Assembly (NCBI GenBank): GCA_016706545.1
Contig: JADJJK010000028.1
Coordinates: 1-64,000 of the forward strand
Reading direction: 5' to 3'
DNA length: 64,000 nucleotides
From: Myxococcales bacterium
GTDB taxonomy: Bacteria; Myxococcota_A; Polyangia; Haliangiales; Haliangiaceae
Both the position numbers and the translations under genes were made by a program. This document shows, piece after piece, positions 28,786 through 38,410 of the stretch (the stretch's first letter is position 1; the number at the start of each line of letters is the position of its first letter). A model generated the notes under the pieces. The model was not told the origin of the DNA. It saw only the letters and a list, made by a program, of their open reading frames with translations, and made no database searches.

Positions 28786-29712
28786 TCAGCGCTTGGCTCT
28801 GGCGGCGAGCCCCTCGAGCACCTTGATCGACTCGGCGATCACCACGGCGGCTTGCTCCTTGCTGGGCGTGGGGAAGCCACCAACCCGGCTGATGGTGCCA
28901 AGCCAGCCATCGCCCCAGTCGCCGGCGTCGCGCAGGTGCGCGAGCGCCGCGTCGACGTCTGCCTTGGCGTAGTCACCTGCGGCCAGCCGAGCGCGCACGG
29001 TGTCTGCGCCCTTGCCGCGGCCCTTGCCCACCAGGCTCTGCGCCAGGCGGCCCCCGGCGATCGGGTGCGGGATGAGGATGACCTCGACGCCGGGCTCGTG
29101 ATCAGCCAGCGTCCAGGTGAGGCGCCCGGGCTCGCGCTGATAGCCGGGCGGCGACACGAACAGCAGCGGCTCGTGCAGGTGATCGACCGTGATCTGCAGC
29201 TTGCCGATGGGCCCTGCCCAGCGCGCGCCGGTGGTCAGCCGGTAGGTGAAGCTGCCCATGCCGCTGGCGGGCACGCTGTAGCGATCGTTGATGAGCGGCG
29301 CGCGATAGCGCACCGACAGCGCCGCCTTCTCGCCCGCGTCCAGCGCCAGCGGCCACACCCAGTGCTGCTGCGCCTTGCCGGTCTTCTGCTTTCTGGCCGC
29401 CACCTTCTTGCCGTTGATGGTGACGGTGAGCGGGACCTTGCATGGCACGTCGACCGACCCGGCGTCCTCGCCGGTGGCGCACGGGAACCCCACCTGCAGG
29501 CGAGTGGCTGCTCCCCGGTTCTCCAGCGTCACCGCGGCGTGGACGGCGGCCGAGCGGAGATCCATGGCGATGGTGAGGGTCTCCTCGGTCATCGCCACCT
29601 GCGTGTCGGTGGTCGGGGCCGGCGTCGCCCCGCTGGTCATCGGGTGCGGATCGGCGCTCGCGAGGGCGGCCCGCAAAAGGCAAGCGCAGATGACGAGAGA
29701 GGAGAGGCGCAT
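28786..29712 (-). CDS. Secreted protein of unknown function
   Basis: A 308-residue protein with a signal peptide (LSSLVICACLLRAALASA). The mature part looks beta-rich (LTVTINGKKVAARKQ, AALSVRYRAPLINDRYSV) with two Cys, and a helical C-terminus. It is reminiscent of DUF4424-like periplasmic proteins but I cannot assign the family with certainty. Starts at ATG 29712. It follows the hyf-like operon on the same strand with 42 bases between, so it may be co-transcribed, though nothing in it suggests redox function. Confidence 0.75.
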   Translation of the reverse strand: MRLSSLVICACLLRAALASADPHPMTSGATPAPTTDTQVAMTEETLTIAMDLRSAAVHAAVTLENRGAATRLQVGFPCATGEDAGSVDVPCKVPLTVTINGKKVAARKQKTGKAQQHWVWPLALDAGEKAALSVRYRAPLINDRYSVPASGMGSFTYRLTTGARWAGPIGKLQITVDHLHEPLLFVSPPGYQREPGRLTWTLADHEPGVEVILIPHPIAGGRLAQSLVGKGRGKGADTVRARLAAGDYAKADVDAALAHLRDAGDWGDGWLGTISRVGGFPTPSKEQAAVVIAESIKVLEGLAARAKR

Positions 29713-29754
29713 GCCGGCAGCATACTCGATAGCCAGCGCGCTCGCGGAAGGCCG

Positions 29755-30528
29755 CTACGGAACGCCGAGGAAATCGAGGATGGCGTTGACGAAGGTCAGC
29801 GGGTGCGGCGGGCAGCCGGGGACGTAGAGCGCGGGCGCCACGTCGTCGAGAAAGCCGCGGTCGACGCCGCGCGAGCCCTCGTGCAGGCCGCCGGAGATGG
29901 CGCACGCGCCGACCGCGATGACGAAGCGCGGCTCAGGCATGGCGTCCCAGCACAGGCGGACGGCGTCGCGCATGGTGCGGGTCAGGGTGCCCGAGAGCAC
30001 CAGCGCGTCAGCGTGGCGAGGCGACGCCACCCAGTCGATGCCGAAGCGCGACACGTCGAAGTTGACGTTGGCGGCGGCGCCAAGCTCCAGCTCGCAGGCG
30101 TTGCAGCCGCCGGCCGAGACCTGGCGCAGCTTGAGGGAGCGGCCAAACAGCTTGTGAAACGCCTGCGAGGCGTGGACCTGCGCCCGGGCCTCGGCGTCGC
30201 CGTGGGGACGGCCCGCGGTCAGGGTCAGGCCGTCGCGGGAGGTGGCGGCCATGTGCGGGCTCTCGCCAAAGGTGATCTTGGCCTCCGGACAGGCAGTGGC
30301 GCACTCGGCGCAGAACACGCAGCGGCCCAGGTCGATGGCCAGCGGCGCCTTGGAGATGGCGGCCACCGGCGTGGGGCAGGCGGCGATGCAGGCGTGACAG
30401 TCGTCTGGACACGCGGCGTCGGCGAGCGATGGACGCCCGCGAAAGCCCGCGGGCACCGCCGTGCGCACGTCCGCGATGGCCTGCTGGCCCTGAGAGAGAC
30501 GAACGCGGAGCAAGGACAAAAGGCTCAT
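29755..30528 (-). CDS. hyfI: NuoB/HyfI-like small subunit fused to a 2x[4Fe-4S] ferredoxin domain
   Basis: A 257-residue fusion. The N-terminal part (about 35-90) is a NuoI/HyfH-type ferredoxin with CPDDCHACIAACP and CVFCAECATACP, binding two [4Fe-4S] clusters. The C-terminal part is the NuoB/hydrogenase small subunit with GGCNACELE, GACAISGG and PGCPPHP, giving the cysteines of the proximal cluster. It passes electrons between a ferredoxin-like partner and the large subunit. ATG overlaps the stop of the large-subunit gene by 4 bp. There is no separate HyfH or HyfA gene in the operon, so the fused domain probably replaces it. Confidence 0.9.
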   Translation of the reverse strand: MSLLSLLRVRLSQGQQAIADVRTAVPAGFRGRPSLADAACPDDCHACIAACPTPVAAISKAPLAIDLGRCVFCAECATACPEAKITFGESPHMAATSRDGLTLTAGRPHGDAEARAQVHASQAFHKLFGRSLKLRQVSAGGCNACELELGAAANVNFDVSRFGIDWVASPRHADALVLSGTLTRTMRDAVRLCWDAMPEPRFVIAVGACAISGGLHEGSRGVDRGFLDDVAPALYVPGCPPHPLTFVNAILDFLGVP

Positions 30529-32099
30529 AGGTCGTTGCCGCAGTACGAGAGGTCAAAGCTCTTGTTGCAGATGGGGAAGTCAGAGATCTCGTTGCCGCGC
30601 ACCGCCATGGCCAGGCCCATCCAGTTGCGCAGCGACGGATCTTGCACCTTGTAGTGGATGACGCGGCCTTGCTCGTCGGTCTCCACGCAGTGGATGACCT
30701 CGCCGCGCCAGCCCTCGACCACGGCGATGGCGAGCTGCTCCGGCAGGAGCGGGCGCGCCGGCTCGGGCGCCGCCGGCTCGGCGAGCCCCTCGGCGCAGGC
30801 CAGCTCCAGCCAGCGCAGCGAGGCGGAGAGCTCGGCGATGCGCAGGCGGGCGCGCGCCAGGCAGTCGCCGGCGGGCTCGACGCAGACGTCGAGCGGCGGC
30901 GCGGCGAAGGCGCCGCGGCCGGGGCTGCGCGCGTCGAGCGCCACCCCGCTGGCGCGGGCGGCCATGCCCACCAGGCCGAGCTGGCGCGCGGTGTCCGCGG
31001 ACACGACGCCGACACCCGCCAGGCGGTGGCGCACGGTGCGAGACGACAGGAAGCACTCATGGATGATGGCCAGGTCGGTGCGCAGCAGCGTCAGGTTCTT
31101 CTGCACCAGCTTGGCCAGCGCCAGGCCGCCGCGCTGCGGCTGCGCGAACGGGCGGATGGCGCCGCGCGAGAACCGGCTGCCGCACAGGTTCATGGTGGTG
31201 TTGATCGCGGTGGTGCGCAGGCGGCCGTAGGTGGAGGCGCCGGGCACGAACCCGACGTCCGCGGCCAACCCGGAGAGCCCGGCCAGGTGCATGGCCACCC
31301 GCTCGAGCTCGAGCGCGATGGCGCGCGCGCGCGCGCGCGCTGCGGCGCCGTCGCTGGCTTCTTGTGTACCGCCGCTGGCTTCCTGCGCGCCGCCGCTGGC
31401 TTCTCGCGCGCCGCCCGCGGGCGCCGTGAGCGCCTCGAGCGCGGCGGCGTAGGCCCAGGCGTGCGCAGCGCTGGTGTCGCCGGCGATCGTCTCCACGAGC
31501 GGGGCCAGCGCGCGCGGATCTTTGCGCAGCAGCCGCTCCTCCACGCCGCGGTGCTGGAAGCCCAGGTGGATCTCCAGGTGCAGCACGTGCTCGCCGAAAC
31601 ACGCGAAGCGAAACACGCCAGGCTCGATGACCCCGGCGTGGATGGGGCCCACGTTCACCTCGTGGACCTCCTTGCCCTCGACGCGATAGAACGGATAGGA
31701 GTTCATCGCCGCCTGGTCCTTGCCCTGGTAGCGGATCGGGCGAAGCCACGGGTGGCCAGCGACGCGGACCCCGAGCTGCTCGTGCAGCTCCCGCTCGAAG
31801 CAGTGCAGCGCCGGGATCTCCGAGGTCAGCTCGTGGTAGCCGCCGGCCGGGTGAACGGAGGTGCGCAGCAGCGAGAAGCCGCCCTCGCCCAGGAGGACCG
31901 CGGTGAGCAGGACCCGGTCGCCGTCGCGGCGTCCGTACACGGTGAGCGGGCGCGCGCCGGCGCGAACCCGGGCCATGAGCTGGGTGCGCCAGGCGCCAGG
32001 ATCCAGGCGTTGCAGGGCGCGCACGTCTTCTCGGTGCAAGGGGTGTGAGAGCGCGGCGTCCCCGGCCGAGCTCGCGGGCGGTTCCGCAGCCGTGCTCAT
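30525..32099 (-). CDS. hyfG: HyfG/NuoCD-like large subunit lacking nickel-site cysteines
   Basis: A 524-residue fusion of a NuoC-like domain (about 20-140) with the NuoD/hydrogenase large-subunit domain. At the first metal-binding motif, where NiFe enzymes have R-x-C-G-x-C, it reads ETIAGDTSAAHA. At the C-terminus, in place of DPCxxC, it reads SFDLSYCGNDL. Both cysteine pairs are thus broken and a NiFe centre is not expected. This fits the 'energy-converting hydrogenase-related' (Ehr) type that is intermediate between complex I and group 4 hydrogenases. An in-frame 21-bp tandem repeat (about 31360-31425, residues AQEASGG) is inserted in the middle. Start ATG 32099 overlaps the hyfF stop by 4 bp. 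Confidence 0.9.
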   Translation of the reverse strand: MSTAAEPPASSAGDAALSHPLHREDVRALQRLDPGAWRTQLMARVRAGARPLTVYGRRDGDRVLLTAVLLGEGGFSLLRTSVHPAGGYHELTSEIPALHCFERELHEQLGVRVAGHPWLRPIRYQGKDQAAMNSYPFYRVEGKEVHEVNVGPIHAGVIEPGVFRFACFGEHVLHLEIHLGFQHRGVEERLLRKDPRALAPLVETIAGDTSAAHAWAYAAALEALTAPAGGAREASGGAQEASGGTQEASDGAAARARARAIALELERVAMHLAGLSGLAADVGFVPGASTYGRLRTTAINTTMNLCGSRFSRGAIRPFAQPQRGGLALAKLVQKNLTLLRTDLAIIHECFLSSRTVRHRLAGVGVVSADTARQLGLVGMAARASGVALDARSPGRGAFAAPPLDVCVEPAGDCLARARLRIAELSASLRWLELACAEGLAEPAAPEPARPLLPEQLAIAVVEGWRGEVIHCVETDEQGRVIHYKVQDPSLRNWMGLAMAVRGNEISDFPICNKSFDLSYCGNDL

Positions 32100-33655
32100 G
32101 GGCCCTCCAGCAGCGTGGCCACACTCGCCATCAGCTCGCTGAGCTGCGGCGGGATGTAGATGCCCAGGACCAGCAGCGCCATCAGGAAGATCAGCTTGTG
32201 CATGCCCGAGAGCGCGCTCTGCTTGGGCCAGGTGCGCTCTTGCTTGGGCTCGCCCCAGATCATCGGGAAGATCGTCCGCCCGGTGGCCACGAACGTCATG
32301 GTGATGAGCATGCAGAACGCGGCGAACACGAACATCTGGCCGCTGGTCACCAGCGCCGACAGGATCAAGAGCTCGCCCAGGAAGCTGCCAAAGGGAGGAA
32401 AGCCGAGCAGGCCAAACGTCCCCACCATCAAGAACAGGCCGCTGTAGGGCAGGTCCTTGATGAGGCCAGCGATGGCCTTGGTGTCCTTGGTCCCGTAGTG
32501 CTGCTCGATCTTGCCGGCGGTGAGAAACAAGATCGCCTTGATGAAGGCGTTGCTGAGCACGTAGAGCAAGAGCCCAAAGCCGGCCGGCTTGCCAAGGCCA
32601 AGGCCGATCGCGATGACCCCGGCGTGGTTGATCGAGGCGTAGGCCAGCAGGCGCTTGAAGTTGCGGGTGGCGACGATGCTGACGGTGGACACCGCCACCG
32701 AGGACAGGCCGATGGTGAGCAGCTCGCCGGTGATGAGCGCGCCCGAGCCGGCGCGGAAGACCTGCACCACGTGAAAGAGGAACACCAGGGCGCAGTTGAA
32801 CTGCACCGCGCCGAGCATCGCGGTGACCTCGGACGGCGCCTCGTCATAGGCCTCGGGCAGCCAGCTATACATGGGCGCGAGGCCGAGCTTGGTGCCGATG
32901 CCCAGCAGCATGAGCGCCAGGCCGAGCTGGCGCCACGGGTTGGCCGGGCCGGCGAGCGCCGCCGGGAGCTTGTCGAGAAACAGCGTGGCCTCGTGCCCGT
33001 CGAGCTCCATGCTGCGGCCAAGGCTCACCATGCCCAGGAGCGCCAGCGCCAGGCCCACGGAGGAGAACAGCACGTAGCGCCAGGACGCCAGCCGCGAGGG
33101 GAACTCCTTGGTGGCGTCCTTGCCGCCGTCCGACGCTGGCGCCTCCGGCCGGACGATGAGCAGCGCCGCCGACAGGGTGGACGCCTCCAGCGCCAGCCAG
33201 ATCAAGAGCAGGTGGTTGCCGAGGATCGCCAGGTTGCACGCCGCCAGAAACACCAGCGACAGCGCGGCGAAGCGGCGCATGACGGCGGCGCGCTCGGGGC
33301 TGGCGGCGGCGCGGCCATGCACGTAGACGGAGATGCCCAGGAAGATGATGTTGACCACCGGGGCAAACAGCCTGGCCATGGCGTCGCCGCGCAGGTAGCC
33401 CGCGAGCAGCGCGGGGTCGCTTCCGGAGGCGGTGGCGGTCTGCCAGATGGCGATCGCCGAGGTCAGGGCCGAGGTGGTGATGAGCAGCGCCGGCGCGTGG
33501 CTGACGATGCGGACGTCGAGCTGCGCGGTCAGCGCCAGATCCAGGCGCACGCCCAGGCGAGAGCCAAGCTTCGAGCCGACGCGCGGCCCGAAGTGCGGGA
33601 TCCACAGCAGCGCCGCGCCAAAGAGCGGCAGGCCGATGAGCCACAGCCAGGTCAT
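32096..33655 (-). CDS. hyfF: HyfF/NuoN-like proton-pumping membrane subunit
   Basis: A 519-residue polytopic membrane protein of the Mrp antiporter-like family found in complex I and group 4 hydrogenases. It has the conserved GLAPMYSWLPEAYDEAPSEV segment and the Lys-bearing helices around FKRLLAYASINHAGV, the parts thought to move protons or Na+. The start ATG 33655 overlaps the hyfE stop (ATGA) and removes the out-of-frame extension above it. It acts in the cytoplasmic membrane with HyfB and HyfC. Confidence 0.9.
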   Translation of the reverse strand: MTWLWLIGLPLFGAALLWIPHFGPRVGSKLGSRLGVRLDLALTAQLDVRIVSHAPALLITTSALTSAIAIWQTATASGSDPALLAGYLRGDAMARLFAPVVNIIFLGISVYVHGRAAASPERAAVMRRFAALSLVFLAACNLAILGNHLLLIWLALEASTLSAALLIVRPEAPASDGGKDATKEFPSRLASWRYVLFSSVGLALALLGMVSLGRSMELDGHEATLFLDKLPAALAGPANPWRQLGLALMLLGIGTKLGLAPMYSWLPEAYDEAPSEVTAMLGAVQFNCALVFLFHVVQVFRAGSGALITGELLTIGLSSVAVSTVSIVATRNFKRLLAYASINHAGVIAIGLGLGKPAGFGLLLYVLSNAFIKAILFLTAGKIEQHYGTKDTKAIAGLIKDLPYSGLFLMVGTFGLLGFPPFGSFLGELLILSALVTSGQMFVFAAFCMLITMTFVATGRTIFPMIWGEPKQERTWPKQSALSGMHKLIFLMALLVLGIYIPPQLSELMASVATLLEGP

Positions 33656-34356
33656 GAGCGCGGGCCCTCCACGGCGCTGACCTTGCCGGAGGTCGGCGGT
33701 GGCAACACCTGCAGGTACCAGCGGAACAGCCAGACGGTGAGCACGAGGATCACGGTCTGCGCGATGGTCAGGCTCAGCGCGTGGCCGTGGTGGGTCGCCA
33801 GCTCGAGCAGCGCGGGCTCGGCATCGGCGGCGCCGGCGGATCTGGGCGGCTGGGTCGCGGCGCCCAGCTCGAACAAGGCGATGGCGTTCTCGATGCGCAA
33901 GACGCCCACCATCTGGGAGAACGGGCCGGTCTGGGTGGCCAGGAGCAAGAGCCCCAGGAGCAGCGCCGCGGTGGCGACCGCGACGAAGGTCTGCGCGTCC
34001 GACTCCAGCGGCGAGTCCACCGGCACCATCATCTCCGCGAAGCGGAACGACAGCAGCACGGCGGCGATGGCCATCGTCCACGACATCAAGTTGGGCGGCA
34101 GCACGTCGCCGCTCGGCAGCGCCTTGTGCGCGCGCATCACCGCGTACAGCGCCAGCGGGGCGCCCAGGCTGCGGACCACCAGCAGGTCGAACAGCGAGAG
34201 CCAGGCGTGGGCCGAGGACATGAACGGATCGAGCTGATAGCCGATCCAGGCCATGATGAGCCCCTGGCCGGTCAGCGCCAGCAAGTTCAGGCGCCACGAC
34301 GCCACGAACAAGGGCATCAGCAAGATGCCGAGCATGCCGATGAGCAGCGGGCTCAT
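33652..34356 (-). CDS. hyfE: HyfE-like membrane subunit
   Basis: A 234-residue membrane protein with about six to seven predicted helices, matching the hydrogenase-4 component E family in size and in the segment LRIENAIALFELGAA (compare NuoK, where a membrane Glu is functional). ATG 34356 overlaps the hyfC stop by 4 bp. Part of the membrane arm of the complex. Confidence 0.85.
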   Translation of the reverse strand: MSPLLIGMLGILLMPLFVASWRLNLLALTGQGLIMAWIGYQLDPFMSSAHAWLSLFDLLVVRSLGAPLALYAVMRAHKALPSGDVLPPNLMSWTMAIAAVLLSFRFAEMMVPVDSPLESDAQTFVAVATAALLLGLLLLATQTGPFSQMVGVLRIENAIALFELGAATQPPRSAGAADAEPALLELATHHGHALSLTIAQTVILVLTVWLFRWYLQVLPPPTSGKVSAVEGPRS

Positions 34357-35300
34357 CGCAGGATCCCCAGCCGGCCGGCCATGGCCAGCGCCGCCAGGAG
34401 CGCCACCGCGCCCGCCGACAGCGCCACCACCAGGTACTGCGGGATGGTCCGCAGCTTGAGCCGCGCGATCAGCGACTCTGACAGCCCGAGCGCCGCGGCC
34501 AGGGCCAGGCACAGGCCGAGGTGGAGCGCCACGCCGGGCAGGCCAGGCGTGCGGGGATGCATGAGGGTCGCCAGCACCGACAGCCCGACGTACAGCTTGA
34601 TGGCCGACGCCCACTGCACGGCCGCCAGCTCGCGCCCGCTGTGGTCCAGGACCATGACCTCGTGGATCATGGTGAGCTCGAGGTGGGTGGTGGGATCGTC
34701 GATGGGCATGCGCGCGGCCTCCACCTGCACCACGATCACCAGCGCCACCAGCGCCCCGGCCCACACCACCAGCGCGGCGCCGCCCGCGACCTGCGGCACC
34801 AGCAGCAGGGACAGCTCCCGCTCGCCGGATGCCAGGCTCAGCGCGCCGGCCGCCAGGAACAGCGCGGGCTCGAGGATGGCGGAGAAGGTCGCCTCGCGCG
34901 AGGCGCCCATCCCCTCGAAGGCGCTGCCGGTGTCGAGCGCGCCCAGGATCAGCGCCACTCGCCCCAGGCCCCAGACGTACGCGAACCAGACAAAGTCAAA
35001 GCGGAAGGACGCCAGCGCCGGTCCACCCGCCAGCGGTACCAGGCACGCCGAGCCCAGCGCCGTGACGAGCACCACGTACGGCGCGAGCTGAAACACCGCG
35101 GTGGTGGTGGTGCTGAGCACCGAGCGCTTCCGCGCCAGCCGCCACAGGTCGTATCCAAGCTGCATCAGCGGCGGGCCCTTGCGCCCGGCCCACCGCGCCT
35201 TGACGCGCTGGATGACCCCCACCACCAAGATCGGCATGACCAGCAAGGCGGCGAGGTTGCCAAGGAGCTGGCTCGTCAGGTATGCGCGGACCTGGTCCAC
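34353..35300 (-). CDS. hyfC: HyfC/NuoH-like membrane subunit
   Basis: A 315-residue protein, the standard length for HyfC/HycD. It contains the complex I NuoH hallmark segments GRKGPPLMQLGYDLWRL and EAARMPIDDPTTHLELTMIH, which form the joint between peripheral and membrane arms. The start is GTG 35300, six bases after the hyfB stop; the longer open frame above it reads antisense-like sequence and is rejected. Confidence 0.9.
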   Translation of the reverse strand: MDQVRAYLTSQLLGNLAALLVMPILVVGVIQRVKARWAGRKGPPLMQLGYDLWRLARKRSVLSTTTTAVFQLAPYVVLVTALGSACLVPLAGGPALASFRFDFVWFAYVWGLGRVALILGALDTGSAFEGMGASREATFSAILEPALFLAAGALSLASGERELSLLLVPQVAGGAALVVWAGALVALVIVVQVEAARMPIDDPTTHLELTMIHEVMVLDHSGRELAAVQWASAIKLYVGLSVLATLMHPRTPGLPGVALHLGLCLALAAALGLSESLIARLKLRTIPQYLVVALSAGAVALLAALAMAGRLGILR

Positions 35301-35305
35301 GGCGC

Positions 35306-37387
35306 CTAGAGCCCCTCGCCCAGCGCGATGAGCGCGACCACCACCACCGCGATGAGGCCAGCGGCGAACGCGAACCGCGGCTGCTCGGGGATCCGGTCCG
35401 AGGTGTCTTGCACGAACTCCTCGCCCTGGCCCAGCACCTCGTAGATGCGGCGCTCCACCGCGTCGACGTGGTGGGTGGCCAGGTGCGAGGCGTGCTGGGG
35501 GAACGGCTCGGACGGCAGGTGCTCGCGGGTCATCACCGGCAGCACCGGGCGAAACAGCGACGAGAGCTGGGCGGAGAAGGAGCTGCCGGTGTACTGCATG
35601 CGCGCGGTGGCCGCGGTGTAGCCGCAGCCCCAGGTGACGGAGCGTCGGCTCAGCGCGCGGCGCCGCCAGGTCAGCGCGAGCACCACCGCCAGCGAGAGCG
35701 CCAGCGCGCGGCACGCCCAGGTCACCGGGCCAAGCTGCGCGGCGAGCGTGTCGACGGTGGCCGCGGCGGCCGCGCCGGCTGCGCCGGCTGCGCTGGCCGC
35801 GCCGGCTGCGCTGGCTCCGGCGGCGACGCCGCTGCCGCCGTGCCGCGAGAACAGGTCCAGCGCGGGCTGCACGATCATCAACGCCAGGTCCGGCCAGACG
35901 CCGATCGCCACGATCGCCGCGGTGTGCGCCGCCATCGGCAAGCTCATCGCCCACGAGCCGTCATACTCGGCGTCGTGCGCGGTGTGCTGCAGGTTCGCCA
36001 GGCCCGCGTCTCGCGGCGTGCCGAGGAAGGCCAGGCCAAACGCGCGCACCACCGACAGCGCGCCCACCGCGCCGACGAAGGCCAGCCCCGCCGCGGCGCC
36101 GACCAGCACCACGTCGGCCTCGCGCGACGGCGCGGCGCCCGACAGCAGGCCCGCGTAGATGAGGAACTCGCCGAGGAACCCGCCGAGCGGCGGCAGCGCC
36201 GCCATGGACAGCCCGGCGAGCGCGAAGAACACCGCGGTGCGCGGCAGCCGACGCGCCAGCCCGCCGAGCCGCTCCAGGTCCACCGCGTGGGTGGCGCGCT
36301 GGATGGTGCCGGCGGCGTAGAACAGCGCGCACTTGAACAGGGCGTGCCCGAGCACGTGCAGGAGGCCGCCGCCAAAGCCCAGCACCACCAGGATCGGCTG
36401 GTGCCAGCTCCAGCCCAGGAGGCCCACGCCAAAGGCCATGGCGGCGATGCCGACGTTCTCCGTCGACGAGTAGCCAAGGAGCCGCTTGAGATCGCGCTGC
36501 ACCGCCGTGTAGAGCACGCCAAAGCCCGCGGACGCCGCGCCGAACACCAGCACGCTCCAGCCGAGCCACTCCTGGGGTGTTGGACCGAGCAGGCAGAAGC
36601 GAAGGAAGCCAAACAGGCCGGCCTTGTGGATGACGCCGGACATCAAGGCCGAGACGTGCGCGGGCGCCGCGGCGTGGGCGCGCGGCAGCCAGGTGTGGAA
36701 CGGAAAGAACGCGGACTTGAGCGCGAAGGCCAGGCCCAGGAGCAGGTAGATCGTGCCGAGGGATGGCGGATCGCCGCCGAGGAACACGCCGAAGTCGGCG
36801 AAGTCCATGGAGCCGGTCTTGCTGTGCAGCAACATGAACGCCGCCACCAGGACAAACAGGCCCACGTGGGTGGAGACCAGGTAGTTGAAGCCGGCGAACC
36901 GGATCTTCTGGCTGCGGTAGTCCCAGATGACGAGGAGCCACGCCGCCACCGCGGCGATCTCCCAGGCCAGGAGGAAGACCAGCGCGTTCTGCGCCGAGTA
37001 GATGAGCACGAACGCCACCGACGTCATGTTGAGCAAGGCGAAGTGCGGCCCGCCGTTGCGTCCGGCGACGAAGTACGGCCGCAGGTAGCCCACCGCGTAC
37101 ACCGTTCCCAGCAAGGTCATCGGCAACGACCACGCCAGGAAGAACGCGCCCAGCCCATCGACGCGGAAGGCGATGCGATCGATGGGCGCTGGCCAGGGCC
37201 AGAGCACCTCCAGCGCTTGCCCGCTGGTCAAGACCGGGACCACCGCCAGCAGCACCAGCAAGGACGCCACCGCCTGGCTGACGATGGCGGCGGCCGCGCG
37301 CGTGGCGTTGCTGCGCAACCCGATGGCCAGACCGCACCCCAGGAGCAGCACCGGGATGCTGGCCAGGAGCAGGACCGAACTCACCAT
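35306..37387 (-). CDS. hyfB: HyfB/NuoL-like proton-pumping membrane subunit
   Basis: A 693-residue polytopic subunit and first gene of the six-gene operon hyfB-C-E-F-G-I. It has the antiporter-like core (FPFHTWLPRAHAAAPAHVSA, LKRLLGYSSTENVGI) typical of HyfB. A low-complexity Ala/Gly stretch at about residues 515-545 (35765-35835) comes from a 9-bp tandem repeat in a loop. The C-terminus ends in a further membrane helix after a soluble segment. Together with the other subunits it likely couples ferredoxin-linked electron transfer to ion movement. Confidence 0.9.
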   Translation of the reverse strand: MVSSVLLLASIPVLLLGCGLAIGLRSNATRAAAAIVSQAVASLLVLLAVVPVLTSGQALEVLWPWPAPIDRIAFRVDGLGAFFLAWSLPMTLLGTVYAVGYLRPYFVAGRNGGPHFALLNMTSVAFVLIYSAQNALVFLLAWEIAAVAAWLLVIWDYRSQKIRFAGFNYLVSTHVGLFVLVAAFMLLHSKTGSMDFADFGVFLGGDPPSLGTIYLLLGLAFALKSAFFPFHTWLPRAHAAAPAHVSALMSGVIHKAGLFGFLRFCLLGPTPQEWLGWSVLVFGAASAGFGVLYTAVQRDLKRLLGYSSTENVGIAAMAFGVGLLGWSWHQPILVVLGFGGGLLHVLGHALFKCALFYAAGTIQRATHAVDLERLGGLARRLPRTAVFFALAGLSMAALPPLGGFLGEFLIYAGLLSGAAPSREADVVLVGAAAGLAFVGAVGALSVVRAFGLAFLGTPRDAGLANLQHTAHDAEYDGSWAMSLPMAAHTAAIVAIGVWPDLALMIVQPALDLFSRHGGSGVAAGASAAGAASAAGAAGAAAAATVDTLAAQLGPVTWACRALALSLAVVLALTWRRRALSRRSVTWGCGYTAATARMQYTGSSFSAQLSSLFRPVLPVMTREHLPSEPFPQHASHLATHHVDAVERRIYEVLGQGEEFVQDTSDRIPEQPRFAFAAGLIAVVVVALIALGEGL

Positions 37388-37561
37388 CGCGGCACTCTAT
37401 CACGCGAGCGGCGTTGGGGTCTCGCGGGGGGCTCGCGGTCGTCGGTGGCACAGTGTCGCTGGCCGCGCTTGTCGGACGCCCGGGCTGCGCCGGGCCTCGC
37501 GCGCGCCGTCGGGCCGCGCGCGCCGTCGGTGCGGCGCCGTCGGTGCGTCGCCGGCGTGACG

Positions 37562-38410
37562 TTATCTGCGCAAGAACGCCGAGCACTCCGCGAGCGGCGA
37601 GGGCGTCTGCCCTTGGCCGCGCAGGCTCGCATCGATGGCCAGGCGCGCGCCCAGATCCAGGAGCCCGTTGTAGTCGTCGAACACCACCGCGCCGCCCTGC
37701 GTGATGCGCGGCAAGACAAACTCGCAAGCATCGCGCGTGCCCTCGAAGATGTTGGCGTCGATGTGCGCGAACGAGAACCGCGGCTCGCGCGGCGCGATCT
37801 TGTCGAAGGTCTCGGTGAACAGGCCCTTGTGGATCTCGACCCGCGACGCCACCCCCAGCTCCTCGGCCTGCTGCGCGATGATCTCGGTCCATCCGGTGGG
37901 CGGCGCAAACTCGCCGGGCCGGCGCGCCAGGTCAAACCGGGACGGCTCCGGCATGCCCGCGAAGGTGTCGAGCATGAGCACCCGCTGCGACAGCCCGTTG
38001 AGGCGGCCGAGCACCGCCAGCAGTAGCGACGTGGCGCCCTGGTAGGCTCCGCACTCGATGACGTCGCCGGGCGCCGTGCGAGCCTCCCACCACAGGCCGG
38101 TCAGCGCCTCGGTGCGCGAGCGCGGGTTGCCGATGCGCACGCCGGCGTGAAACAGCAGCTCCAGCGCCTCCTCGTAGTGCGGCGGCAGCGGGAGCTGCAG
38201 GTAGGTCTCGTTGCGAAACGAGCGGACCGGGTTCCAGTACGCCTTCCAGTCCAGCACCGGGAGCTGCATCTTCTTGCGCATCCAGAAGTAGCGAGGGACG
38301 TCGTAGAGGTAGTACTTGGCCCCCAGCTCGAAGCTGCGGCGCAGGCGGCTGCGCAGCCCGCTGGCGTAGTGGCTGGTGTCGAAGACGTCGGTGGCGGGAC
38401 TTGCGCTCAT
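37562..38410 (-). CDS. TylF/MycF-type sugar O-methyltransferase
   Basis: A 282-residue SAM-dependent enzyme of the macrocin O-methyltransferase family. Motif I is GDVIECGAYQGATS, the acidic ribose-binding residue is in VLMLDTFAGMPEPS, and the metal-binding Asp residues are in HIDANIFEG and GGAVVFDDYN. These enzymes methylate deoxysugars or glycan residues, which fits the rhamnose and glycosyltransferase genes nearby. ATG 38410 is chosen because GAGG lies five bases before it; GTG 38416 overlaps that site. Confidence 0.9.
   Translation of the reverse strand: MSASPATDVFDTSHYASGLRSRLRRSFELGAKYYLYDVPRYFWMRKKMQLPVLDWKAYWNPVRSFRNETYLQLPLPPHYEEALELLFHAGVRIGNPRSRTEALTGLWWEARTAPGDVIECGAYQGATSLLLAVLGRLNGLSQRVLMLDTFAGMPEPSRFDLARRPGEFAPPTGWTEIIAQQAEELGVASRVEIHKGLFTETFDKIAPREPRFSFAHIDANIFEGTRDACEFVLPRITQGGAVVFDDYNGLLDLGARLAIDASLRGQGQTPSPLAECSAFLRR

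Noticed and set aside
29755..37387. Active group 4 NiFe hydrogenase (hyf) operon linked with the nickel transporter
   Set aside because: The large subunit lacks both Cys pairs needed for nickel, there are no maturation genes, and the transporter is about 9 kb away.
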